DNA from: Kalaharituber pfeilii
Lineage: Eukaryota; Ascomycota; Pezizomycetes; Pezizales; Pezizaceae
Assembly: GCA_015179045.1 (NCBI GenBank)
Contig: WHUZ01000017.1
Location: 620,001 to 684,000, forward strand
Reading direction: 5' to 3'
DNA length: 64,000 bases
Position 1 is the stretch's first letter. Every line of letters starts with the position of its first letter. Under the pieces are notes generated by a model that saw only the letters and a list, made by a program, of their open reading frames with translations, made no database searches and had not been told where the DNA came from. Position numbers and translations under genes: made by a program. Positions 1 through 11,074 of this stretch are shown one piece after another.

Positions 1-401
1 ATCGTGGATCGGCTGAAGAGCTGCAGCGTCGACTTGTTGGATCTAGCAAATCAGTTCTCTGACGAAGGATGTGAAGAGGTCAAGGTCCAGGTTGGGAACG
101 AGGATATATCGCGGTGGCTGGTGCAGCGGAACGTGCAATCGAGTGATGAACGGAGGGAGAATGTTGTTGAGTGGTGGATAAGGCGGCAAGGAAGGGGGAG
201 GAGGGAGGAGAAAGGAATGCCGAGGGGGACGGTGTGCTCACAGCGTCATCGGCGTGGAATAGGAGTGGGAAGGGGAGTGGAAAGGGGTTTTTGGAGGCTC
301 TGAGGGAGGGTGATAGGGTGATGTTGGTTGGGAGGTCGATGTTTCCTCTGTGGGTGAATCATGTGTCGGGAGCGGAGGTCGAGGTCAGGTATTGGATTTG
401 A
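1..401 (+). CDS. 3' end of an unrecognised fungal gene, with a frame change
   Basis: The gene is cut off by the left edge of the window. One frame reads a plausible conserved segment (VKVQVGNEDISRWLVQRN) up to about position 170. A second frame then carries a glycine/lysine-rich linker and a well-formed C-terminus (REGDRVMLVGRSMF, then PLWVNHVSGAEVEVRYWI) ending at the TGA at 399-401. C-termini of the type 'GDR-x-W/V-x-R-x-x-P-x-W-x-N' are familiar from large fungal proteins of unknown function, but I cannot name the family. The two frames meet near a TGGTGG at about 165-175. No convincing GT-AG intron joins them, so either a 1-nt indel (real or from assembly) or a missed intron is present. 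The coding nature of the last 50 codons is fairly secure; the product is unknown. Confidence 0.45.
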
Positions 402-1317
402 GGGGGAGTAACGATTTCCAATGACAGGTGACCAAACATTGACCCTGCATGCCATGCCGTGACACTTCAGGATAGATAGATCCTTTTTTAAAGAGAGAAG
501 GAAATATATTGATCATCCTTCAGTCCAGATTTCGGTTGCAAGTATGTAGCGTGCAGAATCTACCTAAAGTTCCCAAACCTTAACCACACGTAACTATAAC
601 TTTGTTTGGTTAAATAAGCAGTTTCCGTACGCAGGATTTTGGGACGTGGAGTAAAACGTTAACTTAAGACCGCGTGTTTCTACCGTTACTACTTTCTTTA
701 GGAGCTATAGACTACGGGTGCATGACCTTTACTTGCTTTTTGATAGTTGTTGCCTTTTTTGCTTTATATATGTACAATTGCCAGGGTCCAATTAGTCGAT
801 GTGGGGATGGCGGGGGCTTACTTTTGGAAGTGAGAAACTGTTGAAATTCGGAATTGAAGGAAGTAGAGGTGGGAGTTCCATTTTTGTTTTTGTTTGTTTC
901 TGGTGCTGGTGAGTTTGGGAGTTTCATTTAATTTCTAGGGGAATGTTCGGCTAGCCTCGTCCTAGTCTCAAACCAGACAGTCACGTGGCCATGGAGAGCA
1001 CAAACGTTAGGATAGTTGTCAAGTTTAACGTCACGTGGCGTTGACAGTGACAAAATTGGCTAACCCGCCATAAAGGATCCACGGTGTTCGGTTAATCATC
1101 ATCGTCATCATCATCGTCGTCGCGATCGTCGTTCGTCTACCACAACACCCTAACGACAAACGACGCAATTGCCTACCTATAGCACGTGTCAAGAGGCGAG
1201 CGACAATTGAGGCGCCGCCACGGGGTCGAGAAGAAAGGTGACGAGAGATTGGCAGTAGCATAGGGCATAGGTGGATAAAGACATCGCTTCGAATTCACTT
1301 GACACACACAGAGTGCA
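402..1317. other. intergenic, no gene seen
   Basis: About 0.9 kb between the left-edge gene and the CCDC47-like gene. Short open frames on the minus strand have no protein-like composition. A run of (CAT/CGT)-type trinucleotides at about 1,093-1,135 is low complexity. Confidence 0.6.
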
Positions 1318-2860
1318 ATGGCAGCCGCTGACGAAGGTGTGTTGTATACGTCCCGCTTTTGGTTCCCCCGGCCTTCTCACGACTAACCTTCCCTCTCAGA
1401 CTTCGCCGACTACTCCCCCCTCCCTCCCCTGCCACGACCCCAATCCCCATCTCCGTGCAACCCCCTCCCGGGGCAGGCGGCACCCCCATCTCCGCTCCCA
1501 CTCCTCTCTCCACCGACTCCGCCTGGTATGCCCGCCACCCGCCCTCAGCATTCCTCACCGAATTCTACGTCCTCCTTCTCCTCACCGGCGTCGTGCTCGT
1601 GCACAAGCTCGGCGTGCGCCGTAACCGCCAAATTGCGCACGCCTGGCTCCGCAGCCATCTGCCCTTGCTGGAATCCGAATTCGCCATGGTAGGCTTTGAC
1701 GCGCGGGGACAGGCCAACACGCTTCCCCGTCCGAGCGACGACAAACTCTTGGCGGAGGCGAGGAGCTCGAAGCTGGATATGGGCGTGGTGGTTAGGGAGG
1801 ATAGCCCGACGGAGTTTATTAGTTACGCCTCTGGGAGGAACAATGTCGCCTTTGCGCACATCCGAATCGAGCTGATGCGGCGCAACAACCCATTCATGCT
1901 GCTGGGCGAGTACGTCGCGTCCTTCTTGTTCGACAGCATCCCGGAGCCGAGGGACAATGTCACCATCACCATCTCACCGTTTGACGGCGCTGAGACCGCG
2001 CTAGTGCCCAGTCCGAACCCGGAAGCCTCTGGCAGGGTTGGTGGTACAAGTAAGTACGACAACTTCATCTGGGCGATCGTGAACAAGAAGACCATGCACA
2101 AGTGGCGCCAGGAGCGGTACGATTTGAGCCTGACGACGACGCGTGACTGGGAGGGAATGCCGAAATGGTGCAGCGTGATGACAGAGGCAAAGGAGATTGG
2201 AGACGTGGTGTTGACGGAGGGGCTGAGGAAGGGTGTTGGGGAGATTGGGGAGCAAGGCGGGTTGGAGTACTTGATTGTCAGCGACCAGAGGATCGAGAAG
2301 CCAACGCGGTAAGTCCAATTTGCGCTTTTATTTTACTGCCTCCGTATTTACTTTATTATTTCATCATATCCTAACGGGAATTTTGGCCCTCCCCGAGGGC
2401 GTGAAATATTTTCCTTAGAATCGAAGAAACCGCCCCCAAGAAACGCCTCACGCTCCATCTGACCCTCCCCACCACACCCACCACCGCCGTCACCATGCTC
2501 GCTTCGCTGCTACCATTCCTCCCCAGCACCCTCGATCTGAACCGCACCCCGCCAACTCTCGCGCTCGTGAGCGCGTTCCTCCGCCTCCCAGACCACCTGG
2601 TCTCCGCGGCGCACTTCCGGCCAGAGGTGCACCGGAAGCTGAAGGCGACGCGCGAGGAGCAGGCGAGGGTATTAGCAAAGCAGGCCGAGGAGGACGCCAA
2701 GGAGGAGAGGGAGCAGAAGCGGGCCGAGGCGAAGAAGAGGGAGAGGGAGGAGAAGCTGAGGGGGATGAGTGCGGAGGAGCAGAGGAAGTGGTTGGAGAGG
2801 GAGAAGGAGAAGGAGACGAGGAAGGCGATGAAGAAGGGGAAGGTTATGGTTAGGGGGTAG
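1318..2860 (+). CDS. CCDC47-like ER membrane protein (DUF1682 family)
   Basis: Fungal relative of CCDC47, which in animals is part of the PAT complex that helps multipass proteins enter the ER membrane; the role here is inferred from the family. The main exon is 1,400-2,308 and the last exon 2,419-2,860, joined by a clean intron (CG|GTAAGT ... CCTTAG|A) that makes ...KPTR-IEETAPKKRL. Visible features are a single N-terminal membrane segment (FLTEFYVLLLLTGVVLVHKL), the family stretches FISYASGRNNVAFAHI and YVASFLFDSI, the motif RLPDHLVSAAHFRPEV, and a highly charged coiled-coil tail (REEQARVLAKQAEEDAKEE). The start is ATG 1,318 with a short first exon. A donor at 1,344 gives an open frame of about 458 residues. 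A donor at 1,337 instead recreates the DFADYS motif I associate with this family's N-terminus, but leaves the wrong frame, so the N-terminus is uncertain. Confidence 0.88.
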
Positions 2861-3676
2861 AGGCAGGTTGAAAGGGGAGAGGGGGTTCGTGAAGAAGAGG
2901 TGTAGAGGGAGGGGAAACCAGGAGAGTGACGTGTTCGATATTAACGAACGTTTGAATATTTACTTTTATTGCTTCTGGGGCAAAGTGGAAAAAAAATAAA
3001 AAGAAGAAGGGAAAAAAGTTGGAGATGGCGTATAAGTATGCACTATACGTACAGTTATCCACAAGTTTACTCTAATAGCGTATTCCAAGTAAATATATAT
3101 ATACATAGCCTGAAAAAGAAACATCTTATGAATTCCTCCCCTGTAAATTCTGGAAACGTAACAGTGAGATTTGAACGTAACAGTGATTCCGAAGCGTCGC
3201 CGCAAAAGCTGTGTAGTACTGTGGAGAAAAGGCGTGAGCTGTGTTTTTCTGATGGTTTCTTATCGGGACCTCTTAGAAAACGCAATAGACCCTCAGAGAT
3301 GGGGCTCTCAATTGCATGTGCAACGCAGCTAACTGTACAGCGTATCAAAGCCAAGCTGAAATGAAAAGCAAAACTTGCACAGCCTTACTGGGCTGACTAG
3401 GTAGCCACGCCATTTGAAAAAGAGGGGGATAAACGGGAAACAGTTAATCCTCTTCACGAGCGCATCCTCAGAGGCTTCGGATTCAGAGCAGATTATACGC
3501 CACTTAGGAATTTTTGCACATCAGTCTACCCTTCCCTATCCCTGGCGCCAAAGTTTCGATAATTTAATTCCTTGTGGGATTAAGTCACATTCTCTCCACT
3601 ACAATCGGCTCAACTACCTCTACGTCAGACTCCTTTCTTTCTTCGAGATTCAATAAATACTGGTATACCAAAAAAT
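2861..3676. other. intergenic; promoter region of the STAND-domain gene
   Basis: No coding signal. The right part (about 3,464-3,676) resembles 28,927-29,098, upstream of the decayed second copy of the next gene. The duplication therefore included the promoter. Confidence 0.55.
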
Positions 3677-5762
3677 ATGTCCGATCCACTATCTGTAGTT
3701 GCTTCAATTACAGGCCTGATTGCAATCTCAGCAAAGATTGTAAGCAGGCTGAAGGATCTCCGTGATTGTGGGATGCGAGCGAAGCAGGCGCCAGAATCCC
3801 TCAAGCAGCTCATGGAAGAAATGCAAGATATGAACGTCATCTTCTGCCAGGCCCAGCAGCTTATTACTGGGACAACTAAAATTCCGAACGAAAGCAGATT
3901 GAAAATGTTGTCTATTGAGGTCCTTGTTGCAACTTTGAGTGGATGTGTTTTGGTTATCTCCAACCTGGACAAATATCTGAGTAAGGTAATGGGAATTGAT
4001 GATCCCCGCAGCATACAATCTCCAGCAAAGAAGACAAGCCTTTTATTCAAAAGAGTCAAATGGGCAATGTGGAAGGAGGCAGAAGTTGCCGTCTTTTTTG
4101 AGGACCTGCAGCGACTCAAGTTGAGTTGGATCCTGATGTTGAGCATTATTCAATGGTAACTTGAGAGGCCTATAGCTCTATTTATTTTTGGGATATGCAG
4201 AAAAGCTGATCACTTTCCAAAGCCGTATCACCGCAGAGGCAGCTGAAAATCTTCAGAAATTGCATGAAGTAGTTTTTCAAATAACAGAATCCAACCATGC
4301 AGTCTCAATCCGGTTGCAGGAACTTCTCAACACTCCCTACCCTGCAATCAGCGATGAAACGAAATCTCCGACAGTAGATATTCAACCTGAGGCTACAAAG
4401 TTACCACCATCTTCCCTGGACGAATTGGAAGGTTCAAGACCTTACAAGCGATTTCAGAAGTGGGGCATGAGCGACGATTCCTATTCCACATTCTCTAACA
4501 ATAGCTCAGAGACAAAAGCCTCTAACACTAGCTTTACGATAGATGTGCACAGCCATACCACGCCAGATGCTGCTGAAACTAATGAGAGTTTGCACGCAAC
4601 AGTTAGTCAAATATCAGAATGCAGCCGTGCAATGTTGAGCCAGTTGCGGGACCTCCTTAGCCGTTACGATCCCTCGACAAGCGATAAAATTGGCTCTCCA
4701 ATCAGCGATGAAATCGAGTCTCCGACAGTAGATCTTCAACCTGAGGCTGCAAAGTTACCATCTTTCCTGGACGAACTGGAAGGTTCAAGACCTTACGAGC
4801 GATTTCAGAAGTGGGCCGGTATGAGCGATGATTCCTATTCCACATTCTCTAACAATAGCTCCGAGACAAAAACCTCTAACACTAGCTTTACGATAGATGT
4901 GCACAGCCATGCTATGTCAGATGCTGCTGAAACTATTGAGAGATTGCACGCAACAGCTAGTCAAATATTAGAATCCAACCGTGCAGTCTCGATCCAGTTG
5001 CGGGACCTCCTTAGCCGTTGCGATCCCTCGACAAGCGATAAAATTGGCTCTCCAATCAGCGATGAAATCGAGTCTCCAACAGCAGATCTTCAACCTGAGG
5101 CTGCAAAGTTACCACCTTTCCTGGACGAACTGGAAGGTTCAAGACCTTACAAGCGATTTCAGAAGAGGGGCATGAGCAACGATGCCTGTTCCATATTCTC
5201 TAACAATAGCTCAGAGACAAAAGTCTCTAACACTAGCTTTACGATAGATGTGCATAGCCATACCACGCCAGATGCTGCTGAAACTAATGAGAGTTTGCAC
5301 GCAACAGTTAGTCAAATATCAGAATCCAACCGTGCAATCGTGATCCAGTTGCGGGACCCCCCCAGCCGTTACGATCCCTCGACAAGCGATAAAATTGGCT
5401 CTCCAATCAGCGATGAAATCGAGTCTCCGACAGTCCATGCTCAGCCTCAGGTTACAAGTATACTACCCGCAAAACATGATTTCAATACACCATTGTCTAC
5501 AATTAAGTATAACCAGATCCCTGACAACAAGGATGGTACTGCATCAATCTACTCAGTATCATCATCTTATCGCACATTATCCTTGCGATCCGTACATTTA
5601 CCGCTACCAACATCGATCGTTAAGAAGTTTAGAGATGTACGTGATATCTACTCAGTATCGTCATCTTATAGCACATTATCCTTGCCATCCGTACATTTAC
5701 CGCTACCAAAATCGATCGTTAAGAAGTTTAGAGATGTACGTGATCAATGCTATCGAACATGA
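3677..5762 (+). CDS. STAND N-terminal-domain protein with internal tandem repeats
   Basis: Exon 1 (3,677-4,155) encodes the helical N-terminal domain common to fungal NLR/STAND proteins: MSDPLSVVASITGLIAISAK, KQAPESLKQLMEEMQDMNV, and the typical end LKLSWILMLSIIQ. A donor (ATG|GTAACT, 4,156) and an acceptor (ATGCAG, 4,200) sit where this family usually has an intron. Exon 2 (4,201-5,762) continues with a coiled segment (NLQKLHEVVFQITESNHAV), which is the expected continuation. No NACHT or other nucleotide-binding domain follows. Instead there are about 3.4 copies of a Ser/Thr/Asp-rich unit of about 118 residues, then two copies of a 33-residue unit, ending at TGA 5,762. As written, the splice gives TG|A (stop) at the junction, so a base is missing there or another splice site is used. 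It may be a stand-alone regulator or effector of an NLR system; that is inference. Confidence 0.62.
4236..5450 (+). repeat. in-frame tandem repeat, units of 354 and 351 bp
   Basis: Unit starts (TTG CAC GCA ACA) lie at 4,590, 4,944 and 5,295, preceded by a more diverged unit from about 4,236. Spacings are 354 and 351 bp, so the reading frame is kept. Each unit reads from LHATVSQISESNRA through STSDKIGSPISDEIESPT, LDELEGSRPYKRFQK and DDSYSTFSNNSSETK to NTSFTIDVHSH. The last unit is partial. Units are close to identical over long stretches, which suggests recent expansion or gene conversion. Confidence 0.92.
5547..5744 (+). repeat. tandem 99-bp repeat encoding a duplicated 33-residue motif
   Basis: Two adjacent copies start at 5,547 and 5,646. 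Each encodes IYSVSSSYxTLSLxSVHLPL followed by PxSIVKKFRDVRD, near the C-terminus of the protein. Confidence 0.92.
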
Positions 5763-8700
5763 GCTTGGGTGTTCTCTCGAATTCAGAGATCTTGGTGATT
5801 GAGCTTCGTGCCTATGGACTATTAACCAGCGGATGCGACACTAATTCAATGGTACTTCGCCACAACCACCCCTGGAAGGATGGGAAAAGCAGATTTTTCT
5901 GTTCTAGAGAATTCTGTCATGGAATCTGGGGATTTGTAAGGATCTTCTGTGGGGTATACATGAGGTTTTGAAGTGCATGAGTTTTTCAGGGTTTTAACTC
6001 TGCAGCTTCCTTGTCTGGCAATCGTAGGAGGACATACCCTTATACCTATGTAGTACTCTACATGTCTGGTACTTCTATCAGGCCATATTTCATACGCTTA
6101 GACCCGTTTACCAAGGCTGGTAATCCTTATTCTTGTGCTTTCTAAACTCCTTCCATAGCTATTTTTGCTTTCAATAGGAATCAAGCGTTTTCGTAAAAAG
6201 TTTCCGCTAGGGCATGTACATGTGTATATATTCAGTGGCTGATTTGTGTAATACTATTTATGCTGCTTTGTGCTACTAGTGCTGCTGTCCTGTTACCAGA
6301 GTATGCTGCTCGTAGACAGTAGTAACAGATACGAGTATGATACTTCTGTCCGGAGACTTTTCAAATGAGTGAAGCATACGTAGGATTAAGCACGAATAGT
6401 GAAATTAGCGAACATCTGGCTCGAGACTAGTCGCAAGTGACGATATGGGGTACAGTATCAGTAGAGTGTACAGTAATTTTTTCCGAAGTGTACTTTACTT
6501 GAGGTGGCATTGAAATAAGAAATACGGACATTATCCAGTGTGCCCTGAGGCAGGGAGGGCTTTTCCACAATGCCACCAGATATTTAATGTTCTGACCCGT
6601 ACTCTACACCAATGGGTACAGTGGAGGAAAAGGGGGGTCCGATTCTACGTTTGCTACATGAAGATTAACACTCAAGGGACCGTTCACTGATTGCATTGCT
6701 TGGCTCATGGTTGAATAACTAATTCAAAATTTATTATAGTAGATTTGTTGGAACATGGCTTAAGTATTCGATTAGTTGATACAGTTGATGTAGAATATCA
6801 TTGGACATTGAGTGTTAGGAAATACTGCCAGTTAAGCATTAGTAAATCATAATGGGTACTACAAACAGAGGTCTTTAATACGGCAGCAACTAGTCTCATA
6901 CCCAGCCACCACTAAGCAGCACCGACAAGTATCACCACTTCTCAAGTCTACGGTGTTGCACAGTAAAAGCAATGCAATACTGAAATGAGCAGCAGCAGGA
7001 ATTGATTCTAGACTTATGGGTCTGGCAGAGTTGCGATATAGCGAGCCCACTTTTGACATAAATTTTATAAGCTTGAGTAAAGAGAGTCTAATTAGCACTG
7101 TATTGAAACCAGTACTATGTTTGAGAATGTATCAAGTCATAGCTGGTGGTAGAGAGTTGAGCAATCATGAAGCTATCGTCGCTCTAGTCGAGATTGGGCT
7201 GCCACCTGACTGGAGTAAAGTAGGTACTAGTACTACGCTCGGCTGCAGTACAGTACTGCCATAGTCGGTTGCATTGCTCCTCGTAGAGGGTACGCCCAAC
7301 TTGTTGTCATACCGAGACGGGCACTGGGTGCTGCCAAGAGGTGCAAAGACCCAGTACTAGCTAGTTTGGTTCCACTACGGTACTCCAACGGTATAGTCAA
7401 ACTATATGCATACTATTCACCAAGACTTGGGGAATGGTGCACTGATATTTGACCAACCACTTACTGACGTTTTCTCATAGACCTACAATGAGCCCAGGTT
7501 TTAGCCCACATCTGCCACATAAAAGACGTGAGATACAAGCACATGTTATCCAATGCGAATGAGCCTCAGGCTGGTGGAAAAATACAAATGCTTTACACCA
7601 AGCTACTACCAGGTAATTACTGCCTAACCATCAATTGGATGCCCTTTTCCTCTATAGTACCATTGGCCAGTGGTTCGACCTATCCACCAATCTTGCCGAA
7701 TGGTTCAAATTGCTCGATGCTTCAACCGATATGGAGCAGACCCAAACCATTTACCACTGTGATAAATCTTAATCCATCTACAAGTAAGTGTGCAGATCAA
7801 TGTATTATCGCATATAGAAAGAAGAATCGCAAAAGACTCTAACTTATATACATACATGAATAATGATAGGTGACAAGAATCCCAAATGTAGAAGGGAGCT
7901 TCAGCAAGTAAAAAATGAAGATAGCGCAGATTTGCCCGTCAAGCCATAAAACTTATGTAGAGATAATAATAACTGTAACAGCACCAATATGGTAGATAAA
8001 GAATGCAATAAGCCATGCAGTGGCGTGTGGCAACTCGGGTGGATGTATGTACGCCTAATTCCAAGTGTATGGCCGATTAATTTAAATTTATATCTATAGA
8101 CACGGTACTATTCACATGTGAGCGTCCTTTGTACATTAATGCTCTGGTTCAATTCAAGTGGAACTAGAGCAGCCTCTTTTCATTTTTGCTTCTATCTATT
8201 GTTATGAAGGAAGTGAAATCTGAAGCGTACATGACGAGCCTGGCGCTTTTTCGCTGGTGAAATTGCGCTTTTGGTCAACCCATCCAACAATGTGTCACAT
8301 TGCTGTACGGTATTATTCAGCTTATTCGCACACCAATGGCCTAGCTGTTGTATATTGTTCAAACCAGCTACTTACCAATGCATTCGTGAATGGGCAAGCA
8401 ATTTGACAAGATTGATGGATAGGTCGAGCCATTGGCCAATGGTATCCATTGACATGTGGGTCAGAACACCTCGCCCCGTATCTGCGAGACATTGTCGATT
8501 CAGTTACTTACTTGAAGGCTCAGTACATAGCAGTCTCCTATGAGAGAGCTGATTAACAGAGTAGCTGCTGTGGCATGCGGAAATGCATGCAGTTGTGAAT
8601 GCTGACTAGGGCTTTAGATAGACATAGAGTACCTAGCATTCCTCCAGGGTCTAAACTGGCCTCGAGAAGATGTCAGCATAGGGAGAGCCCAGTACTACTC

Positions 8701-11074
8701 CGGGAGCAACTCTGATTCATTTTCTATTGTGCCGGACACAGAATTTAGAGAGTACATGACCATTCCAATCCAACATTCTATTTTATATGAAAGTGCGAGA
8801 ATCCGTGTGGGAAAGATCTGTAATGCCTATTAGATGTAAAGTCAATAATGCGATTCATGGAGAAAACGCAGTGGAAGCAATCCACGATAGGCATCACGAC
8901 GATATAGCCGGAATCGAGTTTCTTCACAAGACGAGTTTTGAGCGATTGCGATATTCTTCACAGTAAGACTGTTATGCACTACAGGATATTTTGATGTATA
9001 ATACTTTGCGTAGGATTGAATATTCTTGTGAAATAACACTCTACTACGTGAAATATTCGAAACAACACGGACGGGAGGTCCTCTTTGCATAAATTTTGCC
9101 CATACTTCTGCCTCCCTCAGCTAAGACGTATCAACTGAACAATTCGCTACTGCGCCACATGAATTTCAGTTGATCGATATCTAGACTGAAATGATGTTGG
9201 GATGTTAGAAGAAGCATGATTTCAAGAAACATGTAAGGATACCTACATCATAGAGTAGTGGATCCACTTAACCACGGCGCTTTAGCTAAAAATGAAAGTT
9301 ATACCGAGCTGCAGTGATGAATCGGAACTTACTTGCAGTGAAAGCTGTTGAGAGGAACGACAGAATTTCAAGTTACAGCAAAGTCTCGTTAAACCGTAAA
9401 TCCCTAAGGTAAAATTGGTGGAGGAGGAAAACCAGTAACATCGGAACAAAACGAAGATCCCGCAAAGGAAAAGGAAGTCTTTCGGGTACAGTATCGGCTA
9501 CTCAGTCTCATGACTTCATAACACCAGAGGACCTAAAAACTTAAGATCATCAATAAAATGCGGTGTAAAAATTTTAGTGTGGGGTCTTACATATGGTAGG
9601 CGTTCAGACTCATATGACCGGAAGACCTAAAAAGAATGAGATCGCCAGCAGTCACCCAGTAGAGAAATATAAAGTTCTTATACCTAGTGGGCTTTTCCAG
9701 TACTTTGCTGTGAATCTAGACAAGCGACGGAGGAAGAAGTCTGCGACAAAAAACCCAAAGTTAGCATGCGCCCTTTAGGCTTGTGTAAAACGGAAGAAGG
9801 TGTGCCGTCATATCATGAAGTCGTTTAAGGTGAACATGGTAGTGGAGGAGAGAGTTTCAGAACCGATATAAATTCTTAGAGTGGGAATGGGGTTTGGTAT
9901 GCATGTGCTTCTGTATTCTGTAAATATCCGGAATAAGAAGGTGCACTGTATTAGCTATGATACCGTCTTACTACTGTACCCAAGACTTACATCACTGCGA
10001 CTCCATGACAAAGAACCAGAATGCAGTCATCTGTGGATACTGCTAGATTTGAGCCAGTCGACTGCAGCAAGAAACGGGAGATGAGGTGGCAAAGTCCCCC
10101 AATGGCAGGCAGGTGGGGCCAGCAAGGCTCTCACTTCACCAATAGTCGGAAGACTGCCAAATGCGGCACGAAGTAGATACTATCGCAGTACTCAACTCTC
10201 GCGATCGTGAGGGGGCTGTTCTATCAACGTACGCTTGCCACCCCTCGTGGCTCGCCAGCTCCCTAGCAGTGTATTGACCCCCGAGGGATGGGTGTGGGGC
10301 CCTCTTGGGAACATGTATGAAACCGTCAGTTTAAATTCGTACAATAGCAGAGCACTACCAAAGATACCCCCCCGAGCAAAGTAGCAGATACAGTGCCATG
10401 CAGAAAGTATTCGGCACTAGGATAAGTGTGTTATGCAATATGCAGATTGAGTCTGTATTTGACATAGTTTACAGCAGTCAATGCGGTATGCGATCGGATC
10501 GATACCCCTCTTAATACTGAACCTTGAGTGCTATACCTAATCTATTATAGAGTATACTCTCATCAGCCTATATCGAATACAGACTCGATCTGCCTATTGC
10601 ATAGCACACTTATCCCTATACTTCCTAGTGCCGAATACTTTCTGCATGGCACTGTACTATCGCAGTACTGAATCCTCACAGCAAAGTGGCCATACGCTCG
10701 CAGTAAGGTACTTTCTACAGCGAGTAAGTACTGCTACATCCCCACATTCTGCGAGGGCACCGAGCGGGGATTATCTTGTACCAAGTTACATGCTTGATGT
10801 TGGGCACCGTCGTGCAAGATGATATGCATCTCTGATTGGTCTAATGTTGACCCTGGCTCATGCTCAGCCTCGTATTCACTGCCTTTTTTCCCTCTGTCGC
10901 ATCATCTCCTTGCGGGGAACAGAGATTGATTGTCCCTCTGGTCAAGTGAAATCGGTAAGATTAATCTCATAAAACGCGATTAGGTCACTATCCAGGGAGT
11001 TCCCTACCTGTCATTCCATCTCCGGACCACCTTTCTGCCACTTTTAGCCACACCAGCTGAATATCCTAGTGAGC
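5763..11074. other. 5.3-kb gene-free stretch between the two immunity-type genes
   Basis: No open frame here has protein-like composition or a recognisable motif on either strand. A short inverted repeat (GAGGTGGCATTG / CAATGCCACC) spans about 6,501-6,578, and a foldback element sits at 10,391-10,654. The sequence TACTATCGCAGTACT occurs at about 10,169 and again at 10,655, on both sides of that element. The remainder is unexplained. Confidence 0.55.
10391..10654. mobile_element. 264-bp foldback MITE, TA target duplication
   Basis: The ends are long imperfect inverted repeats of about 75-90 bp, beginning CAGTGCCATGCAGAAAGTAT on both strands, around a central part of about 110 bp. TA lies immediately outside each end (10,389-10,390 and 10,655-10,656). 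The TA target and CAGT terminus suggest the Tc1/mariner-pogo group. No coding capacity. Confidence 0.82.

Noticed and set aside
1545..2318. Minus-strand open frames opposite the CCDC47-like gene
   Set aside because: Shadows of a GC-rich exon; the plus-strand reading has clear family motifs.
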